Assembly: GCA_020025545.1 (NCBI GenBank)
Contig: JAHHRX010000002.1
Coordinates: forward strand, 1 to 64,000
Source of the DNA: Oscillospiraceae bacterium
GTDB taxonomy: Bacteria > Bacillota > Clostridia > Oscillospirales > Oscillospiraceae
DNA length: 64,000 nucleotides
Reading direction: 5' to 3'
Part shown: positions 15,932-23,096 of the stretch, in pieces
Layout of the letters: the number at the start of each line of letters is the position of its first letter
Numbering within the stretch: the first letter of the stretch is position 1
Position numbers and translations under genes: made by a program
The notes under the pieces: generated by a model
Told to the model about the DNA's origin: nothing
The model's input: the letters and a program-made list of their open reading frames with translations, nothing else
Databases searched by the model: none

Positions 15932-18448
15932 TTAGTACTTGAGCTCTCCGCCCTGCTCATTGACGTAGTTAGTCCATTCTGCGTCATTGTAGTTGTACTT
16001 CAGGTAGGCAATACCGCCGCGCTTCATGATGGGATTGTATTCCTTAACAACGTAGTATGCCTTCTGGCTCAGCAGGGTCATACCTGCATTCTGCAGCATG
16101 GGCAGATAGTTGTAGGTATTCAGAATCGCGCCTTCGATAGCTGCCAGAATATCCAGACGGCTTTCGATATCAACCTGGCCCTCGCCGAAGTTGTAATCCT
16201 TGCCGTCAACATTAACGGTTTTACCGTTCAGAGCATCGGACCACTTGTTCAGAGGCATGGTGACATCGGTCTTCTTTCCGTCAACAGGAACATTGACTGT
16301 CAGCTCAACAGCTGCGGAATTGAACCATGCTGCGTCATACTGGTAAGCAGGATCGGTATACAGCCGAGTCAGGCTGAAGGGGTTCAGCAGGGAGCCCTGC
16401 CAGCCGGCCAGAACAGTGTCAGCCATACCGGTCTTGATCTTCTTATCCCAGTCATTGCCGTAAGGAGCAGACTTAACGAACTTAATCTTGCCATCGAACG
16501 GTGTACCGACGGTAACTTCGTTTACCTTCTCGTTGAGGTAGTCAACAGTTTTGGTCATAAAGTCGCTGTCAGTGCTGATGCAGTACTCAATGGTAACAAC
16601 CTGATCGGACTTGCCGTCCTTATCGTTATCGGTGATGTAGCCGGCAGCCAGAGCATCTTCAAAGGCCTTGGCGTACAGTTCCTTAGCAGCAGCGGGGTCA
16701 TAACCGGTGATGGACTTAACAGCCTCGTCCAGAGAAGAGAACTTGGAAACATCTACGCTGTAGAAGTCACACAGAACCTTCTTGGCCTGATCGGTGTCAC
16801 GGTAACGGGCGCCGGTATCGGGGTCATAGATGTAAGGAGTACCGATGATGCCGTAGCCGCCGGAACGAGCCGGGGAAGTGGTAGCTGCAAACAGCTCCTT
16901 ATCATAAGTAACGGCAATGGCCTTGCGGAAGTTCAGCAGGGTCATGGTTTCCAGATCGGTGGTCTTCTTGTCGAACTTGGGATCTGCCTCACGCTTTGCA
17001 ATTGCATCCTTATTGCCATTGAGGATCAGGAAGAACAGAGTCTCCTGAGGAGATGCAAATGCATACTCGGAATTACGGTAGCTTGCGAAATCCTCGGCCT
17101 GCAGACCGTAGGTCATCAGCTGGCCCTTCAGGAACATCAGCTTCTGAGTAGCAGCCTCAGGAACCTTCTGAGCGTCGATTGCAGTGGTCTGGTACATGGT
17201 GTAGGTCTTACCGTCCTGAGGATCCTTGTAGACATGCTTACCGTCGGTATAGCCGTACCACTTGTCGTTGCGCTCAAAACGCATAGCCTTATCGCTCTGG
17301 AAGGAAGTCAGCTTATAGGGGCCATAGGAAAGGGTGGTCTCTACGCTGGTGCAGTAATTGGAAGTATAAACGCCGTCGCTTTCCTTGATAGTGGACTTGT
17401 AGAGCTCAGGCTCCACCAGCCAGGGGCTGCCCAGGCTGTACAGCAGGTTGAAGCCTGCCAGAGACTGGCCCAGAACCAGAGTGATCTGGTAGTCGCCGCT
17501 CTTGTAAAGACCCACATTTTCAAACTTTGCGTCAGAAGGATAGGTGTAGTTGAGAGAAACCTCATCGGGAATAAAGCTCTTAGCCTGCTCCTCGGTCTGA
17601 CCCATCACCTGGCAGGCCTTCAAGAAGAACTCACAGGTGTCCTTAACGCTCAGGGGCAGTTCAACAGGGCCGGCGTCATCCTCAGGCTTGATGCAGAAGC
17701 CTTCCTTCTTAACGGGTTCGCCGGACTTCCAGGGGTACTTCTCGAAGTCATACTGAGCACCGAAGGAGTATTTCCAGTCGACGAAACCATGTGCATCGGG
17801 ATAGGCATCGATAACAGCCTGCAGATCAGCAGCACCGGTGTTGGCCTTGACATTGTTCAGGGACAGGGGCTTGGTGTGACCGGCGTTAGCATACATCTCA
17901 GCACCGGCAATCACAAACTGGCCGGTGTAACGGTCAACTGCACGGTAGTTGTCCAGCTTGGGATCCAGGAGGATCTTCATGGACTCTACATAAGTATCTG
18001 CATTGATGGGAGTACCATTTTCCCAGCAGGCGTTCTTATTAAGGTCAATGGTGTAAGCAAAGCCCTTGGTTGCAGATTCGGGAATCTTGAACTCAGGATG
18101 ATCCTTCTTGACCTGCTCGGTAACATCCACAGGGAAGTCGGCAGCCATCTCAGGAATGATCTTGTAGCCCGTGTAGGGATCCTTGCCTTCAACCGGGTTG
18201 AGCTCATCATTATAGATGAAGGAATACAGACCGGTGGTGATAAAATCCATAGGATAATTATCATCGGTGGTTCTGTAAGTGCAAAGATTCCAGTTGGAAG
18301 GCATTGTAACCAAACCTTCGTTGTAGGTGTAGGAGGCGTTCTTCTGGTCATCAGGGCCTTCTGTGGCAGGCTCATCGCTGGAGTTACAGCCGGCGAAGAT
18401 GCCCATAACCATAAGGAGCGCCAAAGTTAGTGCTAATAACTTTTTCAT
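15932..18448 (-). CDS. oppA: Oligopeptide-binding lipoprotein OppA-like (SBP family 5), unusually long
   Basis: 838 residues against 500-600 for most family-5 binding proteins. The N-terminus is a lipoprotein signal with the lipobox F-A-G-C, cysteine at residue 21, followed by an acidic linker. The family-5 core is visible in PEMAADFPVD, FAYTIDLNKNACWENGTPINADTYVESM and, near the C-terminus, YYVVKEYNPIMKRGGIAYLKYNYNDAEW. It should bind peptides (or another solute) outside the membrane and pass them to OppBC. The start has AAGGAGG upstream. It is first in the operon, which is usual for the most abundant component. The ligand cannot be deduced. Confidence 0.93.
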   Translation of the reverse strand: MKKLLALTLALLMVMGIFAGCNSSDEPATEGPDDQKNASYTYNEGLVTMPSNWNLCTYRTTDDNYPMDFITTGLYSFIYNDELNPVEGKDPYTGYKIIPEMAADFPVDVTEQVKKDHPEFKIPESATKGFAYTIDLNKNACWENGTPINADTYVESMKILLDPKLDNYRAVDRYTGQFVIAGAEMYANAGHTKPLSLNNVKANTGAADLQAVIDAYPDAHGFVDWKYSFGAQYDFEKYPWKSGEPVKKEGFCIKPEDDAGPVELPLSVKDTCEFFLKACQVMGQTEEQAKSFIPDEVSLNYTYPSDAKFENVGLYKSGDYQITLVLGQSLAGFNLLYSLGSPWLVEPELYKSTIKESDGVYTSNYCTSVETTLSYGPYKLTSFQSDKAMRFERNDKWYGYTDGKHVYKDPQDGKTYTMYQTTAIDAQKVPEAATQKLMFLKGQLMTYGLQAEDFASYRNSEYAFASPQETLFFLILNGNKDAIAKREADPKFDKKTTDLETMTLLNFRKAIAVTYDKELFAATTSPARSGGYGIIGTPYIYDPDTGARYRDTDQAKKVLCDFYSVDVSKFSSLDEAVKSITGYDPAAAKELYAKAFEDALAAGYITDNDKDGKSDQVVTIEYCISTDSDFMTKTVDYLNEKVNEVTVGTPFDGKIKFVKSAPYGNDWDKKIKTGMADTVLAGWQGSLLNPFSLTRLYTDPAYQYDAAWFNSAAVELTVNVPVDGKKTDVTMPLNKWSDALNGKTVNVDGKDYNFGEGQVDIESRLDILAAIEGAILNTYNYLPMLQNAGMTLLSQKAYYVVKEYNPIMKRGGIAYLKYNYNDAEWTNYVNEQGGELKY

Positions 18449-18526
18449 TTTTTGTTCCTCCTTGCATTTTAAAATTTACTCATGGCATTCATTTTTACCC
18501 TTAAAAGCATGAATAAATTTAGTAAT

Positions 18527-18555
18527 ATTCTACTATCCACAGGGAAAAAAGTCAA
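18527..18555 (-). promoter_or_regulatory. Promoter of the opp operon
   Basis: Minus strand TTGACT (18550-18555), 17-nt spacer, TAGAAT (18527-18532). The leader to the oppA start is about 75 nt. Confidence 0.7.
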
Positions 18556-19052
18556 TTATTTTTTATTTTTTTATGCATAGTGTTCAAGTTAAATATATGT
18601 TTTCGCTTTGTTTTCGGTGGAATTGACGGCAAATTCCCGATTTTCCAGTTTTTTCATGCTACGGACAACCGTCTTTGGTGCAAAATACAATCTTCTAAAA
18701 CAGCAATTTGATTGTTTCAAAAACAGGCTATTTTGGTTTTTCAGACTTTCAGAATCCGCGAGCTGTGTACAAAATACAGAAACAAGTGTTTCCCTGCCGC
18801 ACACTATTTTTATCAAAACACCGCAAAATTCCCATGCTTGGGTCTTGATTGCAGACTTTTCTTTGGGTGATTTTCAGTGGCTTGCTGCCTGATTTCCAGT
18901 TTGGCTCCCACCGTCTTTTTTCCACCGGCAAGCAGGCGCATATACATTATATATGCTGCCGCCGGCCAGTTAAGACCTGCTGTGCCCCTTCTTTTACTTT
19001 TCCTTTTTACGGCTGTTTCTTCCAAAATATGAAATTATTTTTAAAAATTCTA
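18556..19052. other. About 500 nt without a convincing gene
   Basis: This AT-rich stretch lies between the divergent opp and folT promoters. Short open frames exist on both strands, but none has a ribosome binding site or a recognisable protein. A small palindrome (GCATATA/TATATGC) lies near 18940-18960. I see nothing else. Confidence 0.5.
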
Positions 19053-19081
19053 TTTACATTCTCTTTTTTTTCGTGTATGAT
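19053..19081 (+). promoter_or_regulatory. Promoter of the folate transporter gene
   Basis: TTTACA (19053-19058), 17-nt spacer, TATGAT (19076-19081). The predicted start of transcription falls at the first bases of the riboswitch. Confidence 0.75.
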
Positions 19082-19085
19082 ATGG

Positions 19086-19187
19086 GCGAACAGAGTAGGA
19101 ATCCCGCGTGAAGTGCTGCCAAAATGGGGAGTTGTCTGGCAGACGAAGGACTTCGTTCCGCGATGGGGTTACCGCACCCGCTGTTGC
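19086..19187 (+). ncRNA. THF (tetrahydrofolate) riboswitch
   Basis: The sequence matches the THF riboswitch consensus in order: GAGTAG, GCGTGAAGTG, a stem closed by CTGCCA/TGGCAG around GGGGAGTTGTC, ACGAA, a small hairpin, CCGCGATGGGG, and ACCGCACCCGC. The outer P1 helix is GCGAACAG (19086-19093) with CTGTTGC (19181-19187). It lies directly after a promoter and before a terminator and a FolT-like gene, the known genetic context of this class. THF binding is expected to favour termination or block expression. Confidence 0.93.
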
Positions 19188-19282
19188 ATATGGGATTTGC
19201 CTCCTTTATGTAGCAACGTTACTCGGTCGGGCGATTGGTCGGCTGTTATACGCTGCCTTTCCCTCTATGACTGAAAAATGCT

Positions 19283-19316
19283 CCCTGACGGCTTTTCCGT
19301 CAGGGTTTTTGTTTTT
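19283..19316 (+). terminator. Terminator of the THF riboswitch expression platform
   Basis: A 9-bp perfect stem (CCCTGACGG/CCGTCAGGG, 19283-19305) followed by TTTTTGTTTTT. It ends about 60 nt before the folT start, between riboswitch and gene. Confidence 0.9.
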
Positions 19317-19376
19317 CAGCGCCGGGAATGCAGAAAACTGGGTCACCAACGCTGCAAAAAAGGAGGATTTATTGAT

Positions 19377-20483
19377 ATGTACAGAAAACACACTAGCGAC
19401 AATCTCTATCCCCATCCTTTCTCCAAGGCCTACTGGCGTGACGCTGCCGGCGAAATGAAGGATGTCCGGATACTGGTAATCGCCGCTCTTTTGACGGCAT
19501 TGCGCATCGCACTGAAGCCTGCTACCATCTATCTGGCTCCCCAGCTGGGTATTTCTGCCGCCATGCTGGCAAATGCTCTGGGCGCCATGATCTTCGGACC
19601 TGTTGTGGCCATCCCTACCGCCATTATTTCCGATACCGTCGGCTTCATGCTGTTCCCCACCGGCGACTATTTTCTGCCCTTCATGCTGACAGAGATCGCC
19701 AGCTCCGTAATCTACGCCCTGCTTCTCTACCGGACAAAGCTCTCTGCATGGCGCGTGGTGGTGGCTCGGTTCTGCATCTGCTTCTTGGTGAATGTTGTTT
19801 TGCAGACCTTGCTGTTCTCCTGGCAGTATATGTACCTGGGCAACCCCGAAGCTGCCAAAAAGCAGATCACCGGCATTTTCACCGTGGCCCGTATTTTTAA
19901 GAATCTGGCATTTTTCCCCATTGAATCCGTGGTTGTCACCCTGTTTTTGAAGGTGCTGCTGCCTGTGGTTCGCCGCGCCCGTCTGATCTATGACACGGAA
20001 GCCACTTTGAAATTCACCGCCCGGCAGGTTGCCGCTCTGGTTTGTCTGTTTGTGCTGGGCTCCGGCAGCGCAGTTGCCTATCTCAACTACCGTTACGGTT
20101 CTCAGGGCACCTCACGCTCCGCTGACTATACCAAAGAAGAGCGTGTGGAAATGAACAAGTCCATGAAGGATCTGGTTTTGGGAAAAACCGATGAATGGGA
20201 CGATCAGAAGGTTTTCTGCGTAGTAGACAGCGCCTACCGCGGTCTTTTTGAGAAGGAAACCGACTACACTGTAGCGGTTTATGTGCTGGACGAGAAAGCA
20301 TTTGCCGCCGGTCAGGCAGTGGATGCCGAATACACCGAGGATACCCTCTGGGGATACTCCAAGAGCGGCCCCAAGAAGGACAAGTACCACTCCCTTGTGA
20401 AGGTTGCCAGCGCCACCTTTACCAAAAACGAAAAGAGCGGCGAAGTCACCGATTTTAAGGTGTCTCCCGTAAAAGACAAATAA
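19377..20483 (+). CDS. FolT-like ECF transporter S component (folate uptake) with an extra C-terminal domain
   Basis: 368 residues from the ATG at 19377, which has AAGGAGG upstream; the longer open frame would start inside the terminator. Residues about 25-200 hold six membrane helices of the ECF S-component fold (VRILVIAALLTALRIALKPATIYLAP, MLANALGAMIFGPVVAIPTAIISDTVGFMLFPTGDYFLPFMLTEIASSVIYALLLYR). The THF riboswitch upstream supports folate as substrate. A seventh helix (about 218-236, VAALVCLFVLGSGSAVAYL) leads to about 130 hydrophilic residues (YTKEERVEMNKS to the end) that ordinary FolT proteins of 170-190 residues lack. The ECF energising module genes are not nearby, as expected for shared-module S components. 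Confidence 0.9.
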   Translation: MYRKHTSDNLYPHPFSKAYWRDAAGEMKDVRILVIAALLTALRIALKPATIYLAPQLGISAAMLANALGAMIFGPVVAIPTAIISDTVGFMLFPTGDYFLPFMLTEIASSVIYALLLYRTKLSAWRVVVARFCICFLVNVVLQTLLFSWQYMYLGNPEAAKKQITGIFTVARIFKNLAFFPIESVVVTLFLKVLLPVVRRARLIYDTEATLKFTARQVAALVCLFVLGSGSAVAYLNYRYGSQGTSRSADYTKEERVEMNKSMKDLVLGKTDEWDDQKVFCVVDSAYRGLFEKETDYTVAVYVLDEKAFAAGQAVDAEYTEDTLWGYSKSGPKKDKYHSLVKVASATFTKNEKSGEVTDFKVSPVKDK

Positions 20484-20490
20484 GCATTTC

Positions 20491-20523
20491 CCGGAGGCAG
20501 ATCCCCCTGCCTCCGGTTTTTTT
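20491..20523 (+). terminator. Terminator of the folate transporter gene
   Basis: A 10-bp perfect stem (CCGGAGGCAG/CTGCCTCCGG), 6-nt loop, then seven T. Confidence 0.93.
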
Positions 20524-20534
20524 GCAGATTCCCT

Positions 20535-20563
20535 TTGACAGTTCCAAGCTTTATAGGTATAAT
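20535..20563 (+). promoter_or_regulatory. Perfect consensus promoter of the His-rich/CooT operon
   Basis: TTGACA (20535-20540), exactly 17 nt, TATAAT (20558-20563): all 12 consensus bases match, which predicts strong, probably constitutive or repressor-controlled expression. Confidence 0.9.
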
Positions 20564-20595
20564 GCAGATATAAAGTATATAAGGAGCGAATCACC

Positions 20596-20955
20596 ATGCA
20601 TATCCATCACGATCATGTGGGCGAAAACCCCCACACACATGCGCACACACACGCCGACGGCACTGTGCATACCCACGAGCATACGCACGAGCATGCCCAC
20701 GAGCATTCTCATGATTGCAGCGGCAGCTGTGCAGGCTGCGCCGGCACCTGTGAGCACACCCCCATGGAAGAACTGACCGCTCTCATGAAATACATGGTTG
20801 GCCATAACGCCGCCCACGCAAGAGAGCTGGCAGAGCTGGCTTCCCAGCTGGAAAAGGCGGGAAATCATGTTGCATACGAGCAGGTCATGGCTGCCGTTTC
20901 CGATTTTGAGAAGGGCAACCTGCGCCTCAGCGCTGTGCTGAGCAGTTTACAGTAA
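20596..20955 (+). CDS. His-rich metal-binding protein (candidate nickel store)
   Basis: 119 residues; ATG with AAGGAG upstream. The first 39 residues contain 16 histidines, mostly in alternating HxH patterns (HTHAHTH, HTHEHTHEHAHEHSH), then a cysteine cluster C41, C45, C48, C52 (CSGSCAGCAGTC) and H54. Residues 56-119 form a soluble helical domain (MEELTALMKYMVGHNAAHARELAELASQLEKAG), with no signal peptide, so the protein should stay in the cytoplasm. Such His tails are typical of nickel or zinc buffering proteins. The next gene, 14 nt away, encodes the nickel protein CooT, which favours nickel. I do not know a characterised homologue of the whole protein. Confidence 0.85.
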   Translation: MHIHHDHVGENPHTHAHTHADGTVHTHEHTHEHAHEHSHDCSGSCAGCAGTCEHTPMEELTALMKYMVGHNAAHARELAELASQLEKAGNHVAYEQVMAAVSDFEKGNLRLSAVLSSLQ

Positions 20956-20969
20956 GGAGATCTTTTATT

Positions 20970-21167
20970 ATGTGTCTTTCCACCGTTTATAGGAATACCC
21001 GCAGTGACGACGCCATCATTATGAAAAATGTCATGCGGATCGACATGAAGGACGACTGCATTGTCCTGACGGACCTGATGGAGCGGAGCATTTCCGTAAA
21101 GGGTCAGCTGGTGAGCGCCAATCTGGTCGACGGTTTTGTGATCGTGAAAGAAGACGCCTGCGCATAA
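20970..21167 (+). CDS. cooT: CooT family nickel-binding protein
   Basis: 65 residues, starting MCLSTVYRN. In CooT of Rhodospirillum and in clostridial homologues a homodimer binds one nickel through Cys2, which is present here. The rest (IMKNVMRIDMKDDCIVLTDLMERSISVKGQLVSANLVDGFVIVKE) is a small beta fold of the right size. AAGGAG lies upstream. CooT assists nickel supply to CO dehydrogenase, and a cooS-cooC-acsB operon lies 14 kb away on the other strand. The gene shares a promoter with the His-rich protein and is followed directly by a terminator. Confidence 0.9.
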   Translation: MCLSTVYRNTRSDDAIIMKNVMRIDMKDDCIVLTDLMERSISVKGQLVSANLVDGFVIVKEDACA

Positions 21168-21170
21168 GCA

Positions 21171-21202
21171 AAACTTCCGGGCATTCCGCCCGGAAGTTTT
21201 TT
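21171..21202 (+). terminator. Terminator of the His-rich/CooT operon
   Basis: AAACTTCCGGGC pairs with GCCCGGAAGTTT with a short loop, followed by further T. Confidence 0.9.
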
Positions 21203-21225
21203 ACTGTCAAAATTCGGGGGCTGCC

Positions 21226-21254
21226 TTGCATTTTCCTGTTTTTCATGGTAAAAT
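21226..21254 (+). promoter_or_regulatory. Promoter of the DUF2207-like gene
   Basis: TTGCAT (21226-21231), 17-nt spacer, TAAAAT (21249-21254), 35 nt before the GTG start. Confidence 0.6.
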
Positions 21255-21289
21255 TGCAGGATAACATAACATCAAAAGGAGGTACTGCC

Positions 21290-22969
21290 GTGCGGCGGTT
21301 TATCTTGATTTTGCTTTGCTGTCTGATGCTGACTACGGCAGTTTCTGCTGCCGGTTCCGTAACGGATCTCAAAAGCGACAGCGTTTTTTCCTCCAACGGC
21401 ACCTGCGATTTTTCTTTGACTGTGACGCTGCAGCTGGACAGCGAGACTTCCAATCTCCAGTTCCCCCTGCCGGAGGCAGCCCGGGACATCACAGTAAACG
21501 GCGGCAGCGCAAAAACCGCCCGGCGGAATTCTCTGCGCTGGGTGGATCTCTCCAAAAGCATTGGCGGCATCGGCACGCAGACTTTCCAGCTGCGGTATTC
21601 TCTGCCGGATGCCGTCACCAAGCAGCGCAGCGGCAAGCTGCTGCTGACCGTGCCGCTGCTGTCCGGGTTCTCATTTCCCATTGAGCAGATGCATTTTTCC
21701 ATCACCCTGCCCGCAGAAGTGGAATCCCAGCCGAAATTCACCAGCACATACCACACGGAGTCCATTGAATCCCTCATGGACTGTACCGTGGAAGGCAATG
21801 TGATTTCCGGCAGCTTTCGGGAGTCTCTCAAGGATCAGGAAAGCATCACCATGACCTTGGAGGTCACAGAAAGTATGTTTCCGCAGCCGGTGACAAAGCA
21901 ATGGTCACTGAGCTTTGACGATATTGCCATGGGGCTGTGCGCCCTGCTGGCACTTGCCTACTGGCTGGTATTTCTCCGGAGCGCTCCCGCCAGAGGCAGC
22001 CGCAAAGCACAGGAGCCTGTCGGTCTTTCCGCCGGTGAAGTGGGCTGCCGTCTCACGGGGCAGGGCGTGGATTTCACCATGATGGTCCTGTCCTGGGCAC
22101 AGATGGGTTACCTGCTGATTCAGCAGGAGGACAGCGGCAGAGTGCTTCTGCATAAGCGGATGGATATGGGCAACGAGCGCAGTGAATTTGAGTGCCGTTT
22201 CTTTAAGAATCTTTTCGGCGGCCGCCGGATCGTAGACGGCACAGGCTTCCACTATGCCCGTCTGGCCAGAAAGGCCGCACGCTATGTGCCCAACGCCCGG
22301 AGTTACTATCGCACCGGATCCGGTAATTCCAAGGTTTTCCGGGCTATTTCGGCCGGAATCGGTCTTTTCGGCGGCATTTCCATGGCTTACGCCTTTGCGG
22401 CGGATACCTTCTGGCAGATTTTTCTGTCCATCACATTGGGTGCCGCCGGATATGCCACCGCATGGCTCATTCAGTCCTGCTGCTATACCTTCCACCTGCG
22501 CAGCCGCCGGCATTGGCTCACCGCCGCCGTGTGCAGCGTTCTGTGGATTTTCTTCAGCGCCCGGGCAGGGGAGTGGAATGTGGCAGTTTTCGTGATCCTC
22601 ACCCAGATTCTGGCAGGATTTGCCGGAGCCTACGGCGGGCGGCGCACAGATGCAGGCAAGCAGCTTCAGTCGGATCTGCTGGGGCTTCGGAAATATATGC
22701 TCACCGCCCCCGTCAAAGAATTGCAGCAAAACCTCACCCTCAATCCCGATTACTTCTACCGTCTGGCGCCCTATGCCATGGCACTGCATGCAGACAGAGG
22801 CTTTGCCCGGCGGTTTGGAAACCGTAAGCTCCCGCAATGCACCTACCTCACCACGGGTATGGACGGCCACATGACCGCCCGGGAATGGAACCAGCTTCTG
22901 CGGGAAACGGTAGCTGCTCTGGACGAGCGCCAGAAGCGTTCCCTGCTGGAGCGCATCACCGGGAGATAA
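21290..22969 (+). CDS. Secreted-domain membrane protein, DUF2207-like
   Basis: 559 residues from the GTG at 21290, which has AAAGGAGG upstream. A signal peptide (residues 1-21, ending VSAAG) leads to a beta-rich extracytoplasmic domain of about 180 residues. One membrane helix follows at about 212-232 (AMGLCALLALAYWLVFL), then a cytoplasmic part containing a possible winged-helix-like segment (DFTMMVLSWAQMGYLLIQQEDSGRVLLHKRMDMGNERSEFE), two more hydrophobic hairpins at about 352-465, and a soluble C-terminus. This order is the DUF2207/YciQ-type layout. No catalytic motif is visible and the function is unknown. It is a single-gene unit between a promoter and a terminator. Confidence 0.8.
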   Translation: MRRFILILLCCLMLTTAVSAAGSVTDLKSDSVFSSNGTCDFSLTVTLQLDSETSNLQFPLPEAARDITVNGGSAKTARRNSLRWVDLSKSIGGIGTQTFQLRYSLPDAVTKQRSGKLLLTVPLLSGFSFPIEQMHFSITLPAEVESQPKFTSTYHTESIESLMDCTVEGNVISGSFRESLKDQESITMTLEVTESMFPQPVTKQWSLSFDDIAMGLCALLALAYWLVFLRSAPARGSRKAQEPVGLSAGEVGCRLTGQGVDFTMMVLSWAQMGYLLIQQEDSGRVLLHKRMDMGNERSEFECRFFKNLFGGRRIVDGTGFHYARLARKAARYVPNARSYYRTGSGNSKVFRAISAGIGLFGGISMAYAFAADTFWQIFLSITLGAAGYATAWLIQSCCYTFHLRSRRHWLTAAVCSVLWIFFSARAGEWNVAVFVILTQILAGFAGAYGGRRTDAGKQLQSDLLGLRKYMLTAPVKELQQNLTLNPDYFYRLAPYAMALHADRGFARRFGNRKLPQCTYLTTGMDGHMTAREWNQLLRETVAALDERQKRSLLERITGR

Positions 22970-22981
22970 CAAATAAGCAGC

Positions 22982-23017
22982 AAAAGCGAGTGAAACAGGC
23001 GTTTCACTCGCTTTTTT
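22982..23017 (+). terminator. Terminator of the DUF2207-like gene
   Basis: AAAAGCGAGTGAAAC pairs perfectly with GTTTCACTCGCTTTT around a 4-nt loop, followed by two more T. Confidence 0.93.
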
Positions 23018-23054
23018 GTTTGTCCGAAATGATTGGGTTTCAGAAAGGCATAAA

Positions 23055-23084
23055 ATACGGCCATCCCCTAAGGGATGGCCGTAT
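23055..23084 (-). terminator. Terminator of the GH84 gene
   Basis: A 13-bp perfect stem (ATACGGCCATCCC/GGGATGGCCGTAT) with a 4-nt loop, followed on the minus strand by TTTATG. An almost identical hairpin follows the GH20 gene. Confidence 0.8.
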
Positions 23085-23096
23085 CTTTATAAGGAT

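Noticed and set aside
18608..18892. Possible 94-residue protein upstream of folT
   Set aside because: No ribosome binding site, unlikely composition, and no resemblance to a known protein.
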